DNA from: UBA4781 sp963674975
GTDB lineage: Bacteria > Chloroflexota > Anaerolineae > Anaerolineales > Anaerolineaceae
Reading direction: 5' to 3'
Length of the DNA: 64,000 bases
Assembly (NCBI GenBank): GCA_963674975.1
Contig: OY771913.1
Location: 2,356,001 to 2,420,000, forward strand
The notes below the pieces were generated by a model. That model was not told the DNA's origin and did not search any database. It was given only the letters and a program-made list of their open reading frames with translations. Below, in pieces: positions 35,204 through 42,906 of the stretch (its first letter is position 1; each line of letters starts with the position of its first letter). The position numbers and the translations under genes were made by a program.

Positions 35204-35605
35204 ATGGCTCAAGCTTCAAAACCTTCACGCAAATCAAATGTAAAGAAAACAAAGCGAAGTTTATCTTCAGCAACAGTACATGTCTTTGCATCATTCAATA
35301 ATACGATTGTTACCGTTACTGATTCGCAGGGGAATACAGTCTGCTGGTCAAGTTCAGGCGCTGTCGGCTATAAGGGTTCAAGAAAGAGTACACCTTTTGC
35401 AGCCAGAGTGGCGGCTGAAGATGCTATGAAGAAAGCTGTTCAAATGGGCATCGATCAGATTGACCTTATTATCAAAGGACCTGGACCAGGTCGTGAATCT
35501 GCGATCCGAGCAATTCAGTCCATGGGGTTGAAAGTTACGTCAATCGAAGACATTACCCCGGTACCCCATAATGGATGCCGACCGCCAAAGAAACGACGCG
35601 TTTAG
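35204..35605 (+). CDS. rpsK: Ribosomal protein uS11
   Basis: 30S platform protein. 133 residues. HVFASFNNTIVTVTDSQGN and PVPHNGCRPPKKRRV end are diagnostic. The N-terminal 20 residues are basic and variable. Confidence 0.98.
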   Translation: MAQASKPSRKSNVKKTKRSLSSATVHVFASFNNTIVTVTDSQGNTVCWSSSGAVGYKGSRKSTPFAARVAAEDAMKKAVQMGIDQIDLIIKGPGPGRESAIRAIQSMGLKVTSIEDITPVPHNGCRPPKKRRV

Positions 35606-35622
35606 TTTAGGAGATTAGAAGA

Positions 35623-36261
35623 ATGGCTCGATATACTGATTCAGTATGCAAGTTATGTCGCCGGGAAGGCGAAAAATTATTTTTGAAAGGCGAACGGTGC
35701 TATACGCCGAAGTGTGCTATGGAAAAACGTCCTTATGCACCGGGTCAGCACGGTCGTGCATCTCAGGCACGCCAGGGTCGCCAATCTGATTACAGCCGCC
35801 AGCTGCGTGCCAAGCAAAAGGCACGTCGAATTTATGGCGTTTTGGAGAAACAATTCCGCCGCTACTTCTCTGTAGCAATCAAGAAACGTGGCTTGACTGG
35901 TTTGAATTTACTGCAAACCCTTGAAATGCGCCTGGATAATGTGATCTACCGTATGGGATTGGCAGAAAATAGACCGCAGGCACGTCAAATGGTTTCACAC
36001 GGGCATTTCGTCGTAAACGGCAGAAGGACTGATATTCCTTCAATGCTTCTAGAGCCCGGTGATGTGATCACCGTTCGACCACAATCGAAAGATAACGGCT
36101 TATTTAAAGATCTCGCAGAAACAGCTGAGAAGAAAAATTGCGTTTTATGGATCGAAAGAGATCTGAAAACTATTACTGGTAGAGTATTGCGGTATCCAGA
36201 ACGTGGCGAAATCGATGGAAACCTGGATGAACAATTAATCGTTGAATACTACTCACGGTAG
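35623..36261 (+). CDS. rpsD: Ribosomal protein uS4
   Basis: Starts 30S assembly and binds mRNA at the entry channel. 212 residues. It carries the zinc form of the N-terminal arm (CKLC, then two further Cys in RCYTPKCAM), the PGQHG turn, and an S4 RNA-binding domain (RLDNVIYRMGLA). The operon position is that of the alpha operon, where S4 is the usual repressor; no S4 pseudoknot was recognised. Confidence 0.98.
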   Translation: MARYTDSVCKLCRREGEKLFLKGERCYTPKCAMEKRPYAPGQHGRASQARQGRQSDYSRQLRAKQKARRIYGVLEKQFRRYFSVAIKKRGLTGLNLLQTLEMRLDNVIYRMGLAENRPQARQMVSHGHFVVNGRRTDIPSMLLEPGDVITVRPQSKDNGLFKDLAETAEKKNCVLWIERDLKTITGRVLRYPERGEIDGNLDEQLIVEYYSR

Positions 36262-36293
36262 AACGATCGATTAAACGGAAAGAGGGAAGTACT

Positions 36294-37268
36294 GTGGCTC
36301 ATACAAAAATGGTTACTCCAATTTTGGAAAGGGAAAAAGAATCCCGAAATTACGGTCAATTTTTAATCAGCCCCCTGGAACGTGGTTATGGGGTCACGAT
36401 TGGAAATGCGTTACGAAGGGTTATGCTTTCATCCTTGGAAGGAGCTGCAATTACATCAATCCGCATTTCTGATACGCTGCATGAATTCACTGATATACCG
36501 GGAGTGCGCGAAGATGTACTGCAGTTTATGCTGCAGGTTAAGCAGATACGGATCATTATGAATGAGGATGAAATTTCTCATTTACATCTGGATGTAAAAG
36601 GGGAAGGTGTGGTTACCGCAGCAGATATTCAGGTTCCTTCTGAAGTAGAAATAGTGAATCCTGAACTTTATTTATTCACAGTTGATGACCCGAAAGCGGA
36701 ATTATCAGTGGAAATGACTGTTGAAAGAGGACGCGGATACTCACCTGCTTCAACAAGAAGCAGCGACAAATCAATTGGAGAATTACCGGTTGATGCGATC
36801 TACAGCCCGGTTCTTAAAGTTGGTTTTGATGTTTCCAACGCCCGTGTTGGACAAAGCACGAGCTATGACAAGCTGGTTATGGATGTTTGGACGGATGGAA
36901 CAATAACCCCCGAACAGGCAGTTGGAAGTGCATCAAAAATTTTGATGGAACAGCTGAGTCTTATTTCTGGAATAGAAGAAGAATTATTAGAGATCTCCAA
37001 GGAACCAGAAATTGCCGAGGTGGATCATTTACGCAGTGAAGCTGCTGATACACCTATTGAGAATCTTGATCTATCAGTTCGCGTTTTCAACTCATTGAAA
37101 CGCACGGGTATCACCAGTGTGGGTGATGTGCTGGAACTTTTAGATAAGGGCGAAGAAGCAGTGATGTCCATTCGTAATTTTGGAGAAAAGAGCTTAACAG
37201 AACTGCGCGATAAGATGGTTGAAAAGGGTTTCTTGCCCGATGAAAATGATGAGGAATCGGAGAATTAA
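36294..37268 (+). CDS. rpoA: RNA polymerase alpha subunit
   Basis: Scaffold of RNA polymerase and contact point for UP elements and activators. 324 residues from a GTG at 36294, with GAGGGAAG upstream. The N-terminal dimerisation domain contains LERGYGVTIGNALRR and LSSLEGAAITSI. The C-terminal domain has the helix-hairpin-helix segment LKRTGITSVGDVLEL. Lies between rpsD and rplQ as usual. Confidence 0.98.
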   Translation: MAHTKMVTPILEREKESRNYGQFLISPLERGYGVTIGNALRRVMLSSLEGAAITSIRISDTLHEFTDIPGVREDVLQFMLQVKQIRIIMNEDEISHLHLDVKGEGVVTAADIQVPSEVEIVNPELYLFTVDDPKAELSVEMTVERGRGYSPASTRSSDKSIGELPVDAIYSPVLKVGFDVSNARVGQSTSYDKLVMDVWTDGTITPEQAVGSASKILMEQLSLISGIEEELLEISKEPEIAEVDHLRSEAADTPIENLDLSVRVFNSLKRTGITSVGDVLELLDKGEEAVMSIRNFGEKSLTELRDKMVEKGFLPDENDEESEN

Positions 37269-37270
37269 AA

Positions 37271-37657
37271 ATGCGACATCAGGTTGCTGGTAAAAAACTA
37301 AATCGAAATTCAGGGAATCGCAAAGCATTGCGCAGTACCTTGATCAAGCAATTATTTACGCACGATAAGATCAAAACAACCCGCGCGAAAGCACAGGCTG
37401 TTCGTGGTGAAGCTGAAAAACTGATTACTGTTGCAAAGAACAGCAGTAAAGGTTCAGATATCGATAAAGTAAATGCGCGCCGCTACGTGGCAGCAAAACT
37501 TAACAATGCGGATGTTGTGAAGCGTTTATTCGATAATATTGCACCTCGTTTTGAAGATCGCAATGGCGGTTACACCCGTATGATAAAACTGGGTCCCCGC
37601 AAGGGTGATGTAGCAGAAATGGTTCTGCTGGAACTTGTGGAAGACGAGAAAAAATAG
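37271..37657 (+). CDS. rplQ: Ribosomal protein bL17
   Basis: 50S protein near the tunnel exit. 128 residues. MRHQVAGKKLNRNSGNRKA and the LGPRKGDVAEMVLLELV end are diagnostic. Two bases after rpoA. Confidence 0.98.
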   Translation: MRHQVAGKKLNRNSGNRKALRSTLIKQLFTHDKIKTTRAKAQAVRGEAEKLITVAKNSSKGSDIDKVNARRYVAAKLNNADVVKRLFDNIAPRFEDRNGGYTRMIKLGPRKGDVAEMVLLELVEDEKK

Positions 37658-37683
37658 TATGTTGTGGTTAGTCCCGTAAGGGA

Positions 37684-38448
37684 ATGGAACATTACCAACT
37701 TATTCTTGCTTATGATGGTACTGACTATTGTGGCTTTCAACGTCAGAATAGACCCAATACCATTCAAAGCGAACTTGAATCTGCGCTGAGAAAAATCGGC
37801 TGGCAGGGGAAGGCAATTCAAGCTGCTGGAAGAACTGATTCAGGAGTACATGCAACTGGTCAGGTCGTAGCTTTCTACCATGAGTGGCAGCACTCACTGA
37901 AGCAAATGAAAGCAGCGTTGAATAATTTTCTTCCAAAGAGCATAGCGATACAGGCGGTCAAAATAGTTACGGATGATTTCCATCCGCGCTACGATGCAGT
38001 AAGCCGTGAGTATAAATATGCTGTAACTGTCGCTGAAGATCGTCAACCGGAAAAAGAGAGATATATGTGGCGGATCTATGGTCAGCCTGATTGGAAAAAG
38101 ACCAGAGAAACAGCCGCTCTATTTCTGGGGAAACATGATTTTTCTCAATTTGGCAGAGCGCTGAAGGAAGATGGGAGCACAGAGCGAGAAGTACTGGTTT
38201 CCGAATGGGTGCAGGTATCACCCAGGGATTATGAATACACGATCTGTGCCAATGCTTTTCTTTATCATATGGTTCGCAGGATTGTCTTTGTACTGATAAA
38301 GACCGGAGAAGGAAAAATTGAGCAAAATGTTATCGAAAATGCTCTTGCAGGAAAGAAAGAAAAGATAACAGCAGGAATTGCGCCAGCCTGTGGATTGACT
38401 CTGACCAGAGTCAATTATGGCGAAACTAAAGACGAAAGAGAAATTTAG
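37684..38448 (+). CDS. truA: tRNA pseudouridine(38-40) synthase
   Basis: Isomerises uridines 38-40 in the anticodon arm of tRNAs. 254 residues. The catalytic Asp is D52 in AAGRTDSGVHA; the FQRQ and FLYHMVRRI motifs are present. It is inserted between the alpha operon and rplM-rpsI, a common Gram-positive arrangement. The ribosome site AAGGGA abuts the ATG, which suggests modest expression. Confidence 0.96.
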   Translation: MEHYQLILAYDGTDYCGFQRQNRPNTIQSELESALRKIGWQGKAIQAAGRTDSGVHATGQVVAFYHEWQHSLKQMKAALNNFLPKSIAIQAVKIVTDDFHPRYDAVSREYKYAVTVAEDRQPEKERYMWRIYGQPDWKKTRETAALFLGKHDFSQFGRALKEDGSTEREVLVSEWVQVSPRDYEYTICANAFLYHMVRRIVFVLIKTGEGKIEQNVIENALAGKKEKITAGIAPACGLTLTRVNYGETKDEREI

Positions 38449-38460
38449 GAGATAGAAAAA

Positions 38461-38886
38461 GTGGAAAAAACCTTTGTTATAAAAGGAAAACCGGAAGCCG
38501 AATGGGTGCTGGTTGATGCCGAAGGGCAAAGCCTTGGGCGTTTAGCCGGTGATATTGCCAGTATGTTGCTAGGAAAGAATAAACCTACTTTTACTCCTGG
38601 TGTATTAATGGGAGATTATGTTGTGGTGATCAATGCAGAAAAGATCGCTGTCAGCCCAAAACGAATGGAAGAGAAAGTGTATTACTCTCATTCGCAATAT
38701 CCGGGTGGGTTAAAAGCTGTTCCGATGCCTGATATGTTGAAGAAGCATCCTGAACGTGTGCTAGAAAAAGCGGTTTGGGGAATGATTCCTCATAACAAAT
38801 ACGGTCGAGAGGTTATTAAACGACTACATGTTTATACAGGAAACACACACCCGCATACCGGGCAGAACCCTAAACCATTGAAGTGA
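38461..38886 (+). CDS. rplM: Ribosomal protein uL13
   Basis: Early 50S assembly protein. 141 residues from a GTG at 38461, with AGGAGA upstream. The VDAEGQSLGRLAGDIA and GMIPHNKYGREVIKRLHVY segments are diagnostic. Twelve bases after truA. Confidence 0.97.
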   Translation: MEKTFVIKGKPEAEWVLVDAEGQSLGRLAGDIASMLLGKNKPTFTPGVLMGDYVVVINAEKIAVSPKRMEEKVYYSHSQYPGGLKAVPMPDMLKKHPERVLEKAVWGMIPHNKYGREVIKRLHVYTGNTHPHTGQNPKPLK

Positions 38887-38899
38887 AGGAGAGATAATA

Positions 38900-39295
38900 A
38901 TGTCGGCTCAGTATTATGAAGGAATTGGACGTAGAAAAACTGCAACCGCACGTGTTCGAGTCAGTGCCGGTTCTGGAAATTTTGTAGTAAATGAAAAGAG
39001 TTTGGAAGAATTTTTCACCCGCTACGGTGATACAGAAACGATCCTTGCTCCATTCAAGGCTACAGGCGAAAACCAGAGCCAGTATGATGTAAGTGTGATC
39101 GTATCCGGCGGCGGCGTAAATGGTCAAACTGATGCGGTACAGCTTGGTTTGGCACGTGCTTTTGCCAAGATGAATGCAGATTATGTATCCGTCTTGAGAA
39201 AGAACAGACTGCTTACTCGCGATCCTCGTGAAAAGGAACGCAAGAAACCAGGTTTGAAGCGCGCCCGCAAGGCTCCTACTTACACAAAGCGTTAA
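38900..39295 (+). CDS. rpsI: Ribosomal protein uS9
   Basis: 30S head protein whose tail reaches the P-site tRNA. 131 residues. YYEGIGRRKTATARVRV and the tail KKPGLKRARKAPTYTKR are diagnostic. Last gene of the ribosomal block. Confidence 0.98.
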   Translation: MSAQYYEGIGRRKTATARVRVSAGSGNFVVNEKSLEEFFTRYGDTETILAPFKATGENQSQYDVSVIVSGGGVNGQTDAVQLGLARAFAKMNADYVSVLRKNRLLTRDPREKERKKPGLKRARKAPTYTKR

Positions 39296-39322
39296 ACCAC
39301 TTTATCTCTTTTATGAACAATT

Positions 39323-39364
39323 ACTACCCGTTTTATGATGTCATAGAACGGGTAGTATAATTTT
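39323..39364 (+). terminator. Terminator after rpsI
   Basis: ACTACCCGTT (39323-39332) pairs perfectly with AACGGGTAGT (39347-39356), followed by ATAATTTT. The T run is interrupted, but the stem is strong and marks the end of the plus-strand ribosomal block. Confidence 0.75.
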
Positions 39365-39393
39365 CCGCAAAATCCGAATTAATAAGGTTCCTC

Positions 39394-40491
39394 ATGCCAG
39401 ATACCGAACTTCTGAAATATATTTTACAAATATCAAAAGAGCAGGTTGTGATCCTTCCCATTGGAAAAGTACTGGGGAGCCATTATCCTCCTTTTTTCAG
39501 CAGCCAGAACGTACTGATCATACTTGATCGGTCAGAAGAAAAAAATATTCAATCTATTTTCTCACTTCTCTTGAAGATTTTTCCAAAGGAGCATCACATT
39601 ACCTTTTTCTACAAGGAATTGGGCAGCGATGGAATTCCATCTCATAAAGAATACTCATTAGATAAAGCCAACCAGGATGGCAGTCTGACAGATACAGAAG
39701 CGATCTTTATTCCTGCACTGGAAGGAAAAAATACAGTTCTTGATTTTCTGGAACTGATCGCCCATTTACGGGCTCCCGAGGGCTGCCCGTGGGACCGCAA
39801 GCAGACCCATCAAAGTTTACGACCTAACTTGCTGGAAGAAACATATGAAGTACTGTATACCATTGATGAAAATGATATGCCCGGTTTACAGGAAGAATTA
39901 GGAGACCTTCTCCTGCAGATCGTTCTGCATGCGCAAATTTCCAACGAGAATGGCGATTTCAACTTTGAGGATGTAGTAACCGGGATCGAGCAGAAACTGA
40001 TCTATCGACATCCACATGTGTTTGGTGAGAAATCTGTCTCTGGTGCTGAAGAGGTGATCAAAAATTGGGAAGTACTCAAGGCAAAAGAAAGAAAAGAACA
40101 TCATAAATCAGATCGACTTTTACGATCGGTACCGAAGATCATGTCTGCGCTTTCTCTGGCGCAAGCCTACCAGAAACGGGCTGCCCGTGTTGGCTTTGAT
40201 TGGGAAACAATAGAACCAGTAAAGCAGAAAATATTCGAGGAACTCAAAGAAGTTGAATCTGCCGCGAATGATGATGAACGGGCAAAGGAATTAGGGGATG
40301 TGTTATTTGCGGCGGTCAATCTGATCCGCTGGTATGGGTGTGACGCCGAATCTGTCCTGCGCGAAGCGGCAGAACGCTTTGCCGAACGCTTTGAATATAT
40401 TGAAGATTGTGTAAAACAGCGAGGGAAAACCTTCGCAGATTTTACCCTCGCTGAATTAGACCAATTCTGGGAAGAAGCAAAAAAGCAGTAA
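39394..40491 (+). CDS. mazG: Nucleoside triphosphate pyrophosphohydrolase MazG with N-terminal methylase remnant
   Basis: Hydrolyses (d)NTPs to NMP and pyrophosphate, a housecleaning enzyme. Two MazG modules (about residues 117-220 and 245-350): the first has LRAPEGCPWDRKQTH, EETYE and EELGDLLLQ; the second has EELKEVESA and KELGDVLFA. The first 110 residues resemble the C-terminal lobe of the tetrapyrrole-methylase domain fused to MazG in YabN-type proteins (segments such as IFPKEHHITFF and IFIPALEG), but the N-terminal SAM-binding glycine loop is missing. Only AAGG is seen before the ATG. Stands alone after the ribosomal block. Confidence 0.9.
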   Translation: MPDTELLKYILQISKEQVVILPIGKVLGSHYPPFFSSQNVLIILDRSEEKNIQSIFSLLLKIFPKEHHITFFYKELGSDGIPSHKEYSLDKANQDGSLTDTEAIFIPALEGKNTVLDFLELIAHLRAPEGCPWDRKQTHQSLRPNLLEETYEVLYTIDENDMPGLQEELGDLLLQIVLHAQISNENGDFNFEDVVTGIEQKLIYRHPHVFGEKSVSGAEEVIKNWEVLKAKERKEHHKSDRLLRSVPKIMSALSLAQAYQKRAARVGFDWETIEPVKQKIFEELKEVESAANDDERAKELGDVLFAAVNLIRWYGCDAESVLREAAERFAERFEYIEDCVKQRGKTFADFTLAELDQFWEEAKKQ

Positions 40492-40503
40492 TTCTCCCTG
40501 GTT

Positions 40504-41880
40504 TTATAAAGGCGCAAATTTAGCCGTGAAATGCCTCAGCAGCTGCGGTTCGTATGTTATACGGAACCCGCGCAGGTCATCCCGGCGTTGTGCAACTTTC
40601 TTGAGAATATCTACCACATAATCCAGATGGCTCTGCGTGTAAACACGGCGGGGTAGGGCAAGTCTTACCAGTTCCATATTGGGATAGATGATCTCCCCGG
40701 TTTTTGGATCGGGGTGGGCGAACATCACCGAACCAATTTCAATCCCACGAATTCCACCTTCCAGATAGAGGGCGGCGCCCAATGCCTGCCCGGGGAATTC
40801 TGCATGGGGAATATGAGGTAGGAAAGATCCCGCATCGATATAAATAGCATGTCCTCCAGTCGGTTCTATGATGGGAATCTCATTTTGAATGAGCTGTTCG
40901 CCGAGGTATGCGGTTTGACCAATGCGGTAGGCGAGATAATCTTCATCCAGCCCTTCGCGCAGCCCAACTGCCATTGCCTCCAGGTCACGCCCAGCCAAAC
41001 CTCCGTAGGTGATAAATCCCTCACGCAAGATCAATTCATTGGATATCTTTTGAAAGAGACCCTCATCACGAACTGCGAGAAAACCGCCGATATTTACAAT
41101 GGCATCCTTTTTCGCGCTCATAAAAGCGCCATCTGCGGTTTGAAAGATCTCGTTCGCAATTTCAAGCAGCGATTTGCGTTCATTACCCGGTTCACGCATT
41201 TTGATGAAATAGCAGTTTTCCGCGTAGCGGCAGCAATCAATGAAGAAGGGGATTTGATATTTATGATACATCTGGCTTGTTTCGCGGATATTCTGCAAAG
41301 AGACGGGCTGCCCGCCGCCAGCATTGTTGGTTATGGTGATGCAGCCAAAGGGGATGTTCTCAGGTCCTGTTTCCTTGATCAATTTTTCCAGTTTATTGAG
41401 GTCCATATTCCCCTTGAAGGGATTGGATGATTTGGTCACGAAGGCTTCATCGATCACGCAGTTTGCCGGGTCACCGCCTCTTGCGCGGATGTTTGCGTCG
41501 GTTGTATCAAAGTGCATATTGGATGGGATGATGGCTCCAGGTTTGATCAAAATGGCAGAAAGGATGTTTTCTGCAGCCCGCCCCTGATGGGTGGGAACGA
41601 AGTATTCGAAACCAAATATCTCCTGCATGGTTTCTTTGAGGTGATAATAAGACCGGGCACCTGCATACGATTCATCTCCTTCCATGATCGCTGCCCACTG
41701 CGCCTGGCTCATGGCTCCTGTCCCTGAATCGGTAAGCAGGTCAATGAATACATCTTCTGCTTTAAGTGCAAACAGGTTATATCCGGCTTTCTGCATGGCG
41801 ATTTTCCGCTGATCGGGGGAGATCAAACGGATGGGTTCTACCATTTTAATTCTGAATGGTTCTGGGGGATGTTGCGGCAT
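40504..41880 (-). CDS. tnaA: Tryptophanase (beta-eliminating lyase)
   Basis: PLP enzyme splitting L-tryptophan into indole, pyruvate and ammonia. 458 residues. PLP-lysine is K258 in MSAKKD, and THQGR forms the cofactor-phosphate loop. It could be confused with tyrosine phenol-lyase, but the specificity positions are tryptophanase-like: Asp125 in FDTT (Thr in phenol-lyase), Ile rather than Arg in GIEIGS, and His450 in HFTAK (Phe in phenol-lyase). AAGGAG precedes the ATG. There is no tnaB permease gene, and the roughly 90-base upstream region is too short for a tnaC leader system. Function likely catabolic or indole signalling. Confidence 0.87.
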   Translation of the reverse strand: MPQHPPEPFRIKMVEPIRLISPDQRKIAMQKAGYNLFALKAEDVFIDLLTDSGTGAMSQAQWAAIMEGDESYAGARSYYHLKETMQEIFGFEYFVPTHQGRAAENILSAILIKPGAIIPSNMHFDTTDANIRARGGDPANCVIDEAFVTKSSNPFKGNMDLNKLEKLIKETGPENIPFGCITITNNAGGGQPVSLQNIRETSQMYHKYQIPFFIDCCRYAENCYFIKMREPGNERKSLLEIANEIFQTADGAFMSAKKDAIVNIGGFLAVRDEGLFQKISNELILREGFITYGGLAGRDLEAMAVGLREGLDEDYLAYRIGQTAYLGEQLIQNEIPIIEPTGGHAIYIDAGSFLPHIPHAEFPGQALGAALYLEGGIRGIEIGSVMFAHPDPKTGEIIYPNMELVRLALPRRVYTQSHLDYVVDILKKVAQRRDDLRGFRITYEPQLLRHFTAKFAPL

Positions 41881-41924
41881 GAAAATTCTCCTTGTAAATG
41901 TGATGTCAGTGTATCAATTTATTT

Positions 41925-41952
41925 GTTATACTGCCTGTGTAAAAAATAACAA
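41925..41952 (-). promoter_or_regulatory. Possible tnaA promoter
   Basis: Minus strand TTGTTA (41947-41952), 16-base spacer, TATAAC (41925-41930). Spacing and hexamers are near but not at consensus. Leader of about 40 bases. Confidence 0.45.
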
Positions 41953-41970
41953 TTATACCTATGGTAAATA

Positions 41971-42609
41971 ATGAAAAAGAATATTTTCTTGTGGCAAATT
42001 GTATCAGTACTTGTGTGTTTGGCAGCGGTTATATTCCTCATTCTTCCCGGAAATGAGGGGAATATTCTTTCGGAAACCTATGACTTTCCGGAAGAATTCA
42101 TGGGCGTTGTAGAAGATGCAGCCTGGATCGTTCAACTGGGTGAAGCGCTGCAGAATTACCAGCTCGAACTACAGTATCCTGAAAGCGTTTGGTTTGGCAG
42201 TACCTTCAACATTCAGGTCTCCTTGATCGTTCGTGAGGGGATCGCGGATCCCGTGCCAACGATGGATGAATTAGCACCATTTATAATGGAATCACGACTG
42301 GTGATGGATGATGTCAGCGCCAACCCGGGCAAGAATGTACTGGTGCCTGTACAGCTTCCACATACAATGTTTCTGCAGTACACAGTTTCTCCCCAAAACA
42401 GCGCTGATAAAAAAGGCAAGATCTGGATCTCGATCTATCCAACCTCTGAAGAGGGGGATTCAGTACCCGTATTCGTTTTGCCTGTTGAAATACAGGTGCA
42501 CAGCTTTCTTGGAGTGAAAACAGGCATCTGGCAGGGTATCTGGGCATGCATGGGAGCTGGCGGGATAGTGGTATTGATCATCACCGGCAGGAAGAAAGAA
42601 AAAAATTAG
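41971..42609 (+). CDS. Two-pass membrane protein of unknown function
   Basis: 212 residues: membrane segment at about 7-25, an extracytoplasmic region of some 155 residues, a second membrane segment at about 183-205, and a short basic tail (GRKKEKN). The middle region is beta-rich with few charged clusters, resembling an Ig-like or cell-surface sensor fold, but no family is recognised. It is divergent from tnaA and 19 bases ahead of an AtpZ-like gene and then murE, so it may share an operon with envelope functions. Confidence 0.7.
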   Translation: MKKNIFLWQIVSVLVCLAAVIFLILPGNEGNILSETYDFPEEFMGVVEDAAWIVQLGEALQNYQLELQYPESVWFGSTFNIQVSLIVREGIADPVPTMDELAPFIMESRLVMDDVSANPGKNVLVPVQLPHTMFLQYTVSPQNSADKKGKIWISIYPTSEEGDSVPVFVLPVEIQVHSFLGVKTGIWQGIWACMGAGGIVVLIITGRKKEKN

Positions 42610-42628
42610 GATGATATAATCAGCCGTT

Positions 42629-42901
42629 ATGAAAGATAATGAGAAAAACCCCAGTCAAAGTATGGATACAACCCGAATTATGAAAAAACAGTACTTGATC
42701 TCCGTCCTTGTTTCCATTGGGATCACGGGAGCAGCGATTGGCATAGGATACCTACTCGACCTGTGGCAGGATAGTTTTCCCACCTATATCGTGATCGGGT
42801 TTGTTGTCTCCGGTCCGCTTTCGGTTTGGGCGAATTACAGCCTGCTCAAGAAAAGGCTTACCGAAACAACGAATGTGGTTAAAAATATCGAAAAGAAATA
42901 A
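42629..42901 (+). CDS. AtpZ/AtpI-like small membrane protein
   Basis: 90 residues with two membrane segments (about 23-42 and 51-69) and a charged C-terminus. The first helix ends GIGYLLDLW, followed by PTYIVIGFVVSGPLSVW. This is the layout of AtpZ/AtpI-family proteins, which assist assembly or Mg2+ supply of F-type ATPase. No ATP synthase genes lie nearby, so the assignment rests on topology and weak sequence match. Five bases before murE. Confidence 0.55.
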   Translation: MKDNEKNPSQSMDTTRIMKKQYLISVLVSIGITGAAIGIGYLLDLWQDSFPTYIVIGFVVSGPLSVWANYSLLKKRLTETTNVVKNIEKK

Positions 42902-42906
42902 TCTCC

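Noticed and set aside
40504..41880. Tyrosine phenol-lyase as the name for this lyase
   Set aside because: Three substrate-specificity positions (Asp125, Ile in GIEIGS, His450) are those of tryptophanase.
41881..41970. tnaC-like leader peptide for tryptophanase
   Set aside because: The divergent gap is only 90 bases and no short Trp-containing frame with a ribosome site was found on the minus strand.
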